From positions 1-8,548 of the forward strand of contig JBEKCP010000469.1 in NCBI GenBank assembly GCA_050014815.1: a DNA stretch of 8,548 bases. Direction: 5' to 3'. Made by a program: the position numbers and the translations under genes. Shown here one piece after another: positions 1 to 6,131 of this stretch. Under the pieces are notes generated by a model that was not told where the DNA came from, ran no database searches, and was given only the letters and a program-made list of their open reading frames with translations. Origin of the DNA: JBEKCP01 sp050014815 (lineage in GTDB: Bacteria; Planctomycetota; Planctomycetia; Pirellulales; Thermoguttaceae). Every line of letters begins with the position of its first letter. Position 1 is the stretch's first letter.

Positions 1-1
1 C

Positions 2-649
2 CCGAAACAGATCCGCGCCAGCGAGGCGAACGTCAAGCACCGGGAAGAGGATCTGGCCCGGCTCCGCGAGGACCTCAAGACGACCCGCAAGGGCGCCGAC
101 GGCAAGCAGCTTCAACTCAAGGGCAACGAGGAGAAGATCAAGGACCTGAAGCGGAAGCTGAACATGGCGGCCAGCAACCGCGAGTACCAGATCCTCAAGG
201 AGCAGATCGCGGCCGACGAGATGGCCAACAGCGTGTTGGAGGACGAGATCATCGAGATCCTGGAGGAGGCCGACGCGTTGGGGCCGAAGATCGCCGAGAC
301 CGAGGCCGCCCTGGCCGCCGCCCGCGCCAAGGCCGCCGAGATCCACTCCGAGGTCCAGAAGCAGGAGCCCCATCTCCGCCACGACGTCCTCCGGCTGGAG
401 GGCGAGCTCCGGCAGTGCGAGGCCGATCTGCCTCCGGCGATCCGCGATGCCTACCAGCGGATGGTTCGCCAGCGGGGCGAGGACGCCCTGGCCGCGGTCG
501 TCGACGGCTGCTGCGGCGGCTGCAACCAGCAGATCCCCGTGAATCTGCAGGCCGAGATCCGGCTATCACACCCCATGTTCTGCAAGACCTGCGGCCGGCT
601 CCTCTACCTGCCCGAGGATTGGTCCGCGGCCGGGGTGAGCACAGGGTAA
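2..649 (+). CDS. Coiled-coil C4 zinc-ribbon protein (DUF164 / zf-RING_7 type), 5' end missing
   Basis: The frame is open from the first bases of the window, so the true start lies upstream; 215 residues are visible. Family members are usually about 230-250 residues, so probably only a few dozen are missing. Visible residues 1 to about 150 are charged and heptad-like, with the family-typical NREYQILKEQ segment followed by LEDEIIEILEE, and should form a long helical hairpin. The C-terminus holds a four-cysteine zinc ribbon: CGGC at visible residues 171-174 and CKTC at 194-197, followed by GRLLY. An ATG at 164 lies inside the coiled coil and is not a credible start. Studied relatives (Helicobacter FlgZ/HP0958, Chlamydia CdsZ) act as chaperone-like partners of secretion or flagellar systems. 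The role in this organism is unknown, and nothing nearby indicates a secretion system. The family call is firm; the function is not. Confidence 0.88.
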   Translation, partial: PKQIRASEANVKHREEDLARLREDLKTTRKGADGKQLQLKGNEEKIKDLKRKLNMAASNREYQILKEQIAADEMANSVLEDEIIEILEEADALGPKIAETEAALAAARAKAAEIHSEVQKQEPHLRHDVLRLEGELRQCEADLPPAIRDAYQRMVRQRGEDALAAVVDGCCGGCNQQIPVNLQAEIRLSHPMFCKTCGRLLYLPEDWSAAGVSTG

Positions 650-663
650 TAGCGGTGATAGAC

Positions 664-693
664 TTGACCGGATGCCGCCGCTCGACGTAGGAT
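664..693 (+). promoter_or_regulatory. Candidate sigma-70-like promoter for the 79-residue gene
   Basis: TTGACC at 664-669 (5 of 6 matches to the -35 consensus) is followed after 18 bases by TAGGAT at 688-693 (4 of 6 matches to the -10 consensus). It sits in the 104-base gap after the zinc-ribbon gene and would give a leader of about 50 bases before the ATG at 754. An AT-richer TAAAAT at 693-698 overlaps it but is too far from the -35. This is pattern matching only. Confidence 0.33.
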
Positions 694-753
694 AAAATGA
701 TCCGCTTAATCGACGTGGCCGAGCCCCGAGGAACTTGACCGTGGAGGTCTCTG

Positions 754-993
754 ATGCGTCCTGACGATCTGTTGGCGTGGCTTCGGGCGGTACCGTTCCA
801 ACCCTTCCGCATCTGTCTGAACAGTGGGCGGAGCTACGACATCCGCCACCCGGAGATGCTTCGCGTGGGCCGCTCGACGGTCAATGTGTACTGGTTCGAA
901 GGCGAGCCCGCCGATCCCTACCAGCGGATGGAAATGGTATCGCTCGTCCTCATCGAGCGAGTCGAGTCATTGGCGTCGCCCGTCCGATCCTGA
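754..993 (+). CDS. Conserved small hypothetical protein (79 aa)
   Basis: A 79-residue acidic-to-neutral protein beginning MRPDDLLAWLRAVPFQPFRI. It starts at an ATG preceded by GGAGG at 743-747 with a 6-base spacer, which fixes the start well. The pattern (DDLL..LR..PFQPFRI.L..G..Y.IRHPEM..VGR) matches a widespread family of short uncharacterised bacterial proteins, about 75-100 residues long, that are common in planctomycetes. No catalytic motif, signal peptide or membrane segment is visible, and the alternating hydrophobic pattern suggests a small beta-rich fold. The function is unknown. The gene stands alone: it has its own candidate promoter upstream and its stop codon lies two bases from the hemC stop codon on the opposite strand. 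I recognise the family from memory and have not aligned it. Confidence 0.82.
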   Translation: MRPDDLLAWLRAVPFQPFRICLNSGRSYDIRHPEMLRVGRSTVNVYWFEGEPADPYQRMEMVSLVLIERVESLASPVRS

Positions 994-995
994 GA

Positions 996-1922
996 TCACC
1001 CCGGCCGGCGGGCGGCTTCGATCAGTTCGGCCGCGCCTTGGGCCAACAGGGCGTCGGCCACCTGCCGGCCGAGCGCTTCGGGCTCGGTGGCGGACTTCTG
1101 CGTCGATTCAAGCTTCCGGGCGCCGTCGGGACTCAGCACGCGGCCGGTCAAGACGAGATCGCCCTCGCAGAGCCGGGCCCAGGCGGCGATGGGGGCCAGG
1201 CAGCCGCCGCGGAGTGCGGCCAGCATGGCACGCTCGACCGTCACCGCCACATGGCTGGCCGCGTGGTCCAGCCGCGCAAGTACCTCCCGGGTCTGCTGAT
1301 CGTCAGACCGGGCCTCGATCCCCAGGGCCCCTTGCCCCACGGCCGGCAGGGCCAACTCCAGCGGCAAGACCTGGGTGATCTCCTGCCGAAGCCCGAGCCG
1401 CTCGAGTCCCGCCTCGGCCAGGACGATGGCGTCATAATCGCCCTGGTGCAGCTTTCGGAGCCGGGTGTCGACGTTTCCGCGAAGGTCGCGCATTTCGAGG
1501 TCGCCGCGGGCATGGAGCAACTGGGCCCGGCGGCGGAGGCTGCCGGTCCCAACCACCGCGCCCAGGGGAAGCCCCTCGAAAGACCCTGCCCGGTCCGAGA
1601 CCAGCACGTCGTGGACCGAGGCCCTCTCGGGCACGGCCGCCAGGACCAGGCCCGGCACCACGTCGGTCGGCAGGTCCTTCAGGCTGTGGACGGCCAGGTC
1701 GATCCGCCCCTGGAGCAGTTCCCGCTGGATCTCCTTCGTGAAAAGGCCGCGGTCCGGTCCCGGACCGATCGGGTCCTGCCGGCGATCGCCGGAGGTCGTG
1801 ACGTGGACCATCTCCACCTGGACGCCCAGCTCCCGAAGCCGGCCCGCAACCCAGTCGGCCTGCCATCGGGCCAGCGGGCTGGCCCGGGTGCCAAGACGTA
1901 GTCGTACGGGTGAACTCGACAT
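996..1922 (-). CDS. hemC: Hydroxymethylbilane synthase (porphobilinogen deaminase)
   Basis: Condenses four porphobilinogen molecules into linear hydroxymethylbilane, a cytoplasmic step of heme and other tetrapyrrole synthesis. The 308-residue length is normal. Residues that mark the family are present: LRLGTRASPLA at 8-18, the active-site loop RGLFTKEIQ at 58-66, HSLKDLP at 79-85 with the catalytic Asp83, the arginine cluster GSLRRRAQ at 127-134, LRGNVDTRL at 147-155 and AVGQGALGIE at 194-203. The dipyrromethane cofactor is attached through Cys241 in RGGCLAPI (Cys242 in E. coli). The start is an ATG with GGGAG five bases upstream. The gene lies 169 bases beyond the Tat-hydrolase gene on the same strand, so it may or may not share a transcript. 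No other heme gene is in the window. It converges tail to tail on the small + strand gene. Confidence 0.97.
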   Translation of the reverse strand: MSSSPVRLRLGTRASPLARWQADWVAGRLRELGVQVEMVHVTTSGDRRQDPIGPGPDRGLFTKEIQRELLQGRIDLAVHSLKDLPTDVVPGLVLAAVPERASVHDVLVSDRAGSFEGLPLGAVVGTGSLRRRAQLLHARGDLEMRDLRGNVDTRLRKLHQGDYDAIVLAEAGLERLGLRQEITQVLPLELALPAVGQGALGIEARSDDQQTREVLARLDHAASHVAVTVERAMLAALRGGCLAPIAAWARLCEGDLVLTGRVLSPDGARKLESTQKSATEPEALGRQVADALLAQGAAELIEAARRPG

Positions 1923-2019
1923 GACTGCTCCCGGCGATCAGCCGGCAAGGTCGCTCCCAGTCGTGCCGCGGCGGAACGCAGGAGAGGGGACCACGGGATT
2001 TGCTCTTCCGAGATACCTT

Positions 2020-2044
2020 CTACTGCTTCACGTCGAAGCAGTAG
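2020..2044. other. Perfect 10-bp inverted repeat (stem-loop) between hydrolase gene and hemC
   Basis: CTACTGCTTC (2020-2029) and GAAGCAGTAG (2035-2044) are exact reverse complements around a 5-base loop. One more A-T pair (2019/2045) extends the stem, and three further pairs are possible past a bulge. A second, weaker hairpin (CCCGC/GCGGG at 2081-2085 and 2096-2100) overlaps the hydrolase stop codon. On the minus strand no T-run follows the 2020-2044 stem, so it is not a canonical intrinsic terminator for the hydrolase gene. On the plus strand a T-rich stretch (GTTTCTCTTGTT) follows, but no gene there needs it. It could be an mRNA 3'-end stabiliser, an attenuator before hemC, or a protein-binding dyad. 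Confidence 0.6.
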
Positions 2045-2091
2045 AGGTTTCTCTTGTTGGCAATCGAGAATCCTTGGTGTCCCGCACTGCG

Positions 2092-2865
2092 TCAGGCGGG
2101 GGACCGCGCGACCGACGCCAGGAACTCCTCCAGCGTGGCCGTGCGAACGCCGAGCTGCCGGAACTCCGCGAGGATCCTGGCCTGGTTCTCTGCGGTGCCG
2201 CACTCCATTTGTCCGCGGGACGTGGACACATAATACCCGCGGGAGGCCGTCGCCCAAACGTCCGACAGCAGGCATACCTTCTGCTCGGCGGCCAAGAGGC
2301 CGTGGACGGCGGAGTTGATGCACAGGTCGAAGCCGTTTCCAAAGACGGCCCACTCGCCCACGTTCAGGGCCTGCACCAGATGCGCGGCGTTGCCGTTGTC
2401 CTGGAACATGTCGTAGGCGCGGCAAGTGAAGTTGAGCTGCGTGTCGGGGGTGTAGGTCTTTTTCTGGACGCAGAACAGGCGATGCTCGCCCAGGCGCTCC
2501 GCCCAATCCCGCTCGGCGGCGTCCAGCGGCACAAAGAGAACTTCAGGCAGGCTGTCGGGCCGAAGCATGCGGCCGGAGCAACACGTGGTGAAGACCAGCG
2601 GCGCCGAATGCTCCTCCGCCAGGGCATACAGGCGGTTCAGACGATCCACCAGCGGCTCGACGCGGGGTCGGAACCCCAGCCCGTTGCCGGCCTTGTTCAA
2701 CTCGCGGGAGTCGACATCGAACAATCCGAACGGACGGGCCGATCCGGCTGCCTCCGGCGCGGCGGGCCGCCTGGCCGCGGGCCAGAACAGCGACCGAGCC
2801 GCCACCACCGCCGCCGCGCCGCAGCCGCCCGCGCCAAGCACCTTCAACAGGTTTCTTCGGTTCAT
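2092..2865 (-). CDS. Tat-exported isochorismatase-like cysteine hydrolase family protein
   Basis: I place the start at the ATG at 2865 (257 residues). AAGGAGGT lies six bases upstream of it, whereas the in-frame TTG at 2871 would sit on the ribosome-binding site itself. The N-terminus MNRRNLLKVLGAGG plus an alanine-rich hydrophobic stretch is a twin-arginine (Tat) signal, so the protein should be exported folded. The remainder fits the isochorismatase-like cysteine hydrolase fold: an Asp at the end of strand 1 (FDVDSREL, about residue 50), a Lys in QKKTYTPDT (135/136), and the probable nucleophile Cys182 in GNGFDLCINSAVHGLL, where family members have a TD-x-CV-x-x-T-A-like motif. It is rich in extra cysteines, including TTCCSGR near 93-99. 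Relatives are amidases or hydrolases of small molecules; the substrate cannot be inferred. It lies 53 bases after the lipoprotein gene on the same strand and is probably co-transcribed with it. Confidence 0.75.
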   Translation of the reverse strand: MNRRNLLKVLGAGGCGAAAVVAARSLFWPAARRPAAPEAAGSARPFGLFDVDSRELNKAGNGLGFRPRVEPLVDRLNRLYALAEEHSAPLVFTTCCSGRMLRPDSLPEVLFVPLDAAERDWAERLGEHRLFCVQKKTYTPDTQLNFTCRAYDMFQDNGNAAHLVQALNVGEWAVFGNGFDLCINSAVHGLLAAEQKVCLLSDVWATASRGYYVSTSRGQMECGTAENQARILAEFRQLGVRTATLEEFLASVARSPA

Positions 2866-2918
2866 CGTCAACCTCCTTCGCTATCTTCCTGAAGTTCTCA
2901 AGGGGGCGTGGCGCCCGG

Positions 2919-3446
2919 TCATTCGACCGCTCCCGCCGGGGCTTTCTGCTCGCCCGGGGCCTGCGTCTCCGGGGTCGTCGCGGCGGGCCAAGACTGGAGA
3001 TCAAGAGTCCCCAAGTTGTTGGCCTTCTCTTCGACGCGGAAATGCCACGGGGAGACCTTGGGATTGCTGCAACGGCCCTTAAGCTGATCCGGCCCTTCAA
3101 CCTCGTCGGCTGGAGCACCCTTCGGGATCTTGGGCCAGACGACGGTGACCGCGTACTCCCCGACGGGCGCGCCATCGTCGGCCATGTACGTGCTGACTCG
3201 GAAGGAGCCGTCGGCCGCGACCTTGCCGACCGGTAGGAGTCTGCCGGAACCCGAGCCGTCCAGCGGTTGAAAGAACATCACCGCTTTCTCGGCCGGCTTG
3301 TCGCCATCCACAAGCTTCCCGGTCACGGGAAACAGAGGTTTCCGGTCGGTCCTTCTGCCACAGGAAGCGGGCAGAATGGCCGCCATGGCCAGCAACAGAC
3401 AGAGGATGACCCGCCCGCGCTTCGTAAGGCACTGTATCTTCTTCAC
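2919..3446 (-). CDS. Small transthyretin-like (carboxypeptidase-regulatory-like) lipoprotein
   Basis: The start is set at a GTG (3444-3446) because GAGGAGG lies a few bases upstream and the product then begins with a clean signal peptide, V(M)KKIQCLTKRGRVILCLLL. Upstream in-frame ATG codons would add an implausible 33-residue Pro/Arg-rich tail. The protein is 175 residues. The signal ends in AAILPASCGRR with a likely lipidated Cys29; the lipobox is imperfect, with Pro at -3, so lipidation is probable but not certain. The body has the planctomycete pattern PVTGKLVDGDKPAEKAVMFF, then DGSFRVSTY and GEYAVTVVWP, typical of a transthyretin-like beta-sandwich. The C-terminus is low-complexity and Ala/Pro-rich. 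Such lipoproteins commonly sit beside DUF1559 genes, as here (70-base gap). The molecular role is unknown; a cell-envelope structural or surface role is inferred. Confidence 0.82.
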   Translation of the reverse strand: MKKIQCLTKRGRVILCLLLAMAAILPASCGRRTDRKPLFPVTGKLVDGDKPAEKAVMFFQPLDGSGSGRLLPVGKVAADGSFRVSTYMADDGAPVGEYAVTVVWPKIPKGAPADEVEGPDQLKGRCSNPKVSPWHFRVEEKANNLGTLDLQSWPAATTPETQAPGEQKAPAGAVE

Positions 3447-3479
3447 GTTATCCTCCTCAGAATTGCCGTGGGTGGGACT

Positions 3480-3495
3480 CCGCGGGAAGCCGCGG
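3480..3495. other. GC-rich stem-loop between the DUF1559 and lipoprotein genes
   Basis: CCGCGG (3480-3485) and CCGCGG (3490-3495) pair around a GAAG loop in the 70-base gap. No T-run follows on either strand, so it is unlikely to be an intrinsic terminator. It could moderate read-through or stabilise the upstream mRNA. Confidence 0.4.
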
Positions 3496-3516
3496 GGCCC
3501 CGGCGGCTGGGGGCGG

Positions 3517-4458
3517 CTAGAAAGTGACCACCTGGCCGCCGGCATCGATCACTTCGTGACCATCCCGCGTCACCATCGCGATGAGGACATAGATGTCCGT
3601 GTCTTGACTCAGGAACTGAACGGAAGCGTCGGCCAGGGCGGCGTTGGCGCCATTGGGATGGAAGCCGTAAATTCCGCCCCGCCCGTTGGCGGCATTGACC
3701 CCGCACGGACCGGGTTGGACCTGGCCGTCGTACGTGAAGCCGCGGAACCCCATGTAGTTCGGGGCCGCCCAGGCGCCGCAGACATTCAGGTTGCTCGATA
3801 TGAAGGTGCTGGACGGGTCGGTCGTTCCAGCCTTGTAATAGATCGGGCGCCCCGCCATTTCGTTGATCAGGAGCGTGTTGCTCGCGCCGTCCGGGATTTC
3901 CGCGATCTTCCGGCTGTGGTTCAGGCCGATGGCGCCGCAATTCAGGGTGTCGACGGTGTTGGGGACGTAGGCCGGCTGCAAGACGCTGCACAGGCCGCCG
4001 CTTCCGGCATAGTCGGTCGTGGCAGCCTGGTAGGAGACAGTTGCCCAAGGCGCGGCGCCCGTGCCGGTGACCACCCGGTCGGTGACCGGCGACGAGGGGC
4101 ATTCGAAGACCTTGACGCGGGTCTGGACCACGGCTTGGTTGACCGGGTCGAACCAGTTACAGTCCCTATGGTAGTGGTTGTACAGATCCGCCTGTTCCAG
4201 GCTGGGTAGCAAGGGGATCATCCAACCACTGTCTATCGAGCCTGCATAGGGGTACATGAGTATGGGAGGGAAGCCCCCCATGGCGCCTTCATATTTGTGC
4301 ATCGCGAAGGCGATCTGTTTGAGATTGTTGGTGCAGCTCGTTCGGCGAGCTGCCTCCCGCGCACCCTGCACGGCCGGCAGGAGCAAGGCAGCCAGCATGC
4401 CGATGATAACGATCACCACGAGCATCTCGACCAGGGTGAAACCAGCATGGCGTTTCAT
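3517..4458 (-). CDS. DUF1559 protein with type IV prepilin-like N-terminus
   Basis: A 313-residue protein from the ATG at 4458. The upstream in-frame ATG at 4551 would put 31 basic residues before the leader and is unlikely. A GGGGGTG element, pairing imperfectly with the anti-Shine-Dalgarno, ends several bases before the chosen start. The leader MKRHAG|FTLVEML is a class III/prepilin signal: cleavage is expected after Gly6, with Phe7 becoming the N-terminus and Glu11 at mature position 5, followed by about 20 hydrophobic residues. AREAARRTSCTNNLKQIAFAMHKYE (30s to 50s) and the C-terminal FHPNGANAALADASVQFL (266-283) are hallmarks of DUF1559 (PF07596), a family greatly expanded in planctomycetes. 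The products are presumed to be pseudopilin-like envelope or secreted proteins; no biochemical role is established. It heads a same-strand run with the lipoprotein and Tat-hydrolase genes. Confidence 0.93.
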   Translation of the reverse strand: MKRHAGFTLVEMLVVIVIIGMLAALLLPAVQGAREAARRTSCTNNLKQIAFAMHKYEGAMGGFPPILMYPYAGSIDSGWMIPLLPSLEQADLYNHYHRDCNWFDPVNQAVVQTRVKVFECPSSPVTDRVVTGTGAAPWATVSYQAATTDYAGSGGLCSVLQPAYVPNTVDTLNCGAIGLNHSRKIAEIPDGASNTLLINEMAGRPIYYKAGTTDPSSTFISSNLNVCGAWAAPNYMGFRGFTYDGQVQPGPCGVNAANGRGGIYGFHPNGANAALADASVQFLSQDTDIYVLIAMVTRDGHEVIDAGGQVVTF

Positions 4459-4534
4459 GTCCACACCCCCATTTAGAGGTTTCTGCGGGGTTCCGATTCG
4501 CGGGGTCCCTGCCTTTGTCGTGGCCGCCGAGGCC

Positions 4535-4588
4535 GCGCCACGGTGGCGCAACGACGTTTAGCTTCGTTGCGCGTCTAGGCGTTGTCAA
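4535..4588 (-). promoter_or_regulatory. Candidate -35 element and overlapping dyads upstream of the DUF1559 gene
   Basis: On the minus strand a perfect TTGACA lies at 4588-4583, but no good -10 hexamer follows at 16-19 bases, so the promoter call is weak. Downstream lie two inverted repeats. One is GCGCAACGA (4546-4554) with TCGTTGCGC (4564-4572), a 9-bp stem with a 9-base loop. The other is GCGCCAC (4535-4541) with GTGGCGC (4543-4549) around one central base. They share bases 4546-4549, so they cannot form fully at once in a single RNA. They may be operator sites or competing leader structures, about 75-115 bases before the DUF1559 ATG. Confidence 0.3.
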
Positions 4589-4692
4589 GTCCCCGCACGG
4601 ATTTTCCAGAGAATCAACGAGGCTGACCATGAACGTCACTGGGTGCTGGAGAACAGGAGGCATTGACATGCGTGTACTCGGCACCCTCCACA

Positions 4693-4754
4693 TCACCCCG
4701 GCAACCGCGGCTGGACGCCCCGGTAGCTCATGTCGAGCAGTTCCATGGGGTGCA
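4693..4754 (-). pseudogene. Displaced original 3' end of glcF
   Basis: Read in the frame that follows repeat copy 4746-4819, this stretch continues LLVMHP with MELLDMSYRGVQPRLPG and a TGA at 4695-4693. HPxELLDxSY is how GlcF proteins normally end, so this is the ancestral C-terminal coding sequence. The 74-bp duplication put it out of frame and beyond the new stop codon at 4757-4755. It is now downstream untranslated sequence unless one repeat copy is lost. Confidence 0.8.
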
Positions 4755-4893
4755 TCACGAGCAGGCCGTGGCGGCCCTCGCGGACCTGCCGCTGGATCTG
4801 CAGGAGACAGCCGGCGTTGTGGGGTGCATCACGAGCAGGCCGTGGCGGCCCTCGCGGACCTGCCGCTGGATCTGCAGGAGACAGCCGGCGTTG
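4746..4893. repeat. Perfect 74-bp tandem duplication in the 3' end of glcF
   Basis: Bases 4746-4819 and 4820-4893 are identical over all 74 positions and abut directly. The matching stretch equals the period exactly (4745 differs from 4819, and 4820 differs from 4894), so no microhomology remains at the junction. The unit covers the codons for the segment NAGCLLQIQRQVREG to VMHP of glcF. Since 74 = 3x24+2, the copy read second is out of frame. Confidence 0.97.
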
Positions 4894-6098
4894 GCCGCCA
4901 ACACGATCTTCGCGCCGGTGGCCAGGATGTTGTCGATCTTCCGCCGGGCCAGCCGATCGGACATGGCGGGCTCGGTCAGGTTGTACGTGCCCGCCGAGCC
5001 GCAGCAGAGGCCGGCCTCGGGCAACTCGCATAGCCGCAGCCCGGGGATTTGTTGGAGCAATTTGCGCGGGGCGGCCGTGATCCGCTGGGCCTGGGCCAGG
5101 TGGCAGGCGTCGTGATAGGTGGCGGTGGCGTCGATGCGGCCCCCGGGCGGGACGGCCCCCAGGGCGCAGAGCAGCTCGTGGACGTCCTTGACCTTGGCCG
5201 CGAACTTCGCGCGGTGGGGCTGCAGGCCGTCCTGCCAGTGCAGGCCGTATTCCTTCAGCATGGCCCCGCAGCCGCCGTGATTGACGACGATGGCGTCGTA
5301 GCGGTCCAGCGCGAAGGCCACCAGGTTGGCGTCGGCCATGCGCCGGGCGCCGAGGTTGTCGCCGTTATGGAAGTGGATGGCCCCGCAGCAGCCTTGGCCC
5401 GGCGGCACGAAAACGTCGCAGCCGTTCTCCTGCAGGACGCGGACGGTGGCCCAGTGTACCGGCCGGAACATGGCGTCGGCGACGCAGCCGAGGAAGAGGG
5501 CTACCCGCGCCCGTTTCCTTCCCACCGCCGGCAAGAACTGCGGCAGCCGGGGTCCGGGTCGGACCGGCGGCGGCAGCAAGGGCAGCAGCCGGCCCAACCG
5601 GCCCGGAATCAACCGGAACAGCCCCAGCCGCTCCGCCGCGCCGTAGATCCCCAGCCGCTGAAACAGGCGGACCGGCCGCAAGAGCCACCGCAGCCGCTGG
5701 GCGTAGGGGAACAGCCGGAGCAAGATGATGTCGCGGAACCAATCCACTCGGTGCTCGATGCGACGGTCGGACTCCTGAACCGCCAGGCGGAACGGTTCGA
5801 TCAGCCGCCCATACTCGATGCCCGACGGGCACGCCGCCTCGCACGAGCGGCAATCGAGGCACAGTTCCAGATGGCGCCGCATCCGATCGGTCAGCGGCTC
5901 GCGGCCGCAGGCCACCATGCGCATCAGGTGGATGCGGCCCCGCGGACCGTCGTTCTCGTTGCCCAATTCCCTATACGTCGGGCATGCCGACGTACACAGG
6001 CCGCAATGGACGCAGCGGAGCAGGAGTTGCGGATCGATGCCGGCGGCCGCGTCGCGGTCGTCGGGGCCGGCCGGGTTGTCGGAGTTGTCGATGGTCAT
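4755..6098 (-). CDS. glcF: Glycolate oxidase iron-sulfur subunit, C-terminus altered by a duplication
   Basis: Iron-sulfur subunit that carries electrons from the GlcD/GlcE flavoproteins toward the membrane quinone pool during glycolate (or lactate-like 2-hydroxyacid) oxidation. The current frame is 447 residues. Two 4Fe-4S ferredoxin motifs are intact: Cys29/32/35/39 (CVHCGLCTSACP) and Cys80/83/86/90 (CLDCRSCEAACP). Two CCG domains follow: LFLGC at 201-205, with C237-C238-G and HGGC at 274-277, then YHDACH at 328-333, with C365-C366-G and NAGC at 403-406. After Pro426 a 74-bp tandem duplication shifts the frame, so the last 21 residues (TTPAVSC...TACS) are unrelated to the family. The unduplicated gene would encode 443 residues ending MELLDMSYRGVQPRLPG. 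All cluster ligands survive, so activity may be retained. No Shine-Dalgarno precedes the ATG. The gene lies 64 bases after glcE, beyond a strong stem-loop. Confidence 0.93.
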   Translation of the reverse strand: MTIDNSDNPAGPDDRDAAAGIDPQLLLRCVHCGLCTSACPTYRELGNENDGPRGRIHLMRMVACGREPLTDRMRRHLELCLDCRSCEAACPSGIEYGRLIEPFRLAVQESDRRIEHRVDWFRDIILLRLFPYAQRLRWLLRPVRLFQRLGIYGAAERLGLFRLIPGRLGRLLPLLPPPVRPGPRLPQFLPAVGRKRARVALFLGCVADAMFRPVHWATVRVLQENGCDVFVPPGQGCCGAIHFHNGDNLGARRMADANLVAFALDRYDAIVVNHGGCGAMLKEYGLHWQDGLQPHRAKFAAKVKDVHELLCALGAVPPGGRIDATATYHDACHLAQAQRITAAPRKLLQQIPGLRLCELPEAGLCCGSAGTYNLTEPAMSDRLARRKIDNILATGAKIVLAANAGCLLQIQRQVREGRHGLLVMHPTTPAVSCRSSGRSARAATACS

Positions 6099-6131
6099 TG
6101 GTGCGTAACCGGTCTACCGCGTCGCGAAGAA

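Noticed and set aside
777..1901. Long plus-strand open frame of 374 codons opposite hemC
   Set aside because: It is antisense to a clear hemC, shows no family motif and has the Gly/Arg/Pro/Gln-rich composition of GC-rich shadow frames.
1923..2091. Dedicated hemC promoter in the gap
   Set aside because: TTGCCA on the minus strand has no acceptable -10 at 16-18 bases, so I cannot support a promoter from sequence alone.
2092..2094. Selenocysteine at the hydrolase TGA
   Set aside because: The stem-loop is 48 or more bases downstream, too far for a bacterial SECIS. The protein is already full length with its nucleophilic Cys upstream.
2815..2865. Lipoprotein signal in the hydrolase (Cys in AGGC)
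   Set aside because: The residues before the Cys lack a proper lipobox (Ala at -3, Gly-Gly), and the cysteine lies too close to the twin-arginine motif to follow a full hydrophobic core.
2904..2916. Small GGGCG/CGCCC hairpin after the lipoprotein stop as a terminator
   Set aside because: The 5-bp stem with a 3-base loop has no T-run after it on the minus strand and would be frequent by chance in GC-rich DNA.
4289..4696. Minus-strand open frame with ATG at 4696 overlapping the DUF1559 start
   Set aside because: It runs out of frame into the DUF1559 coding sequence and has no ribosome-binding site or family pattern of its own.
4746..4893. Possible CRISPR or integration repeat
   Set aside because: The two copies abut with no spacer, number only two, and lie inside the glcF coding region. 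A local tandem duplication explains them.
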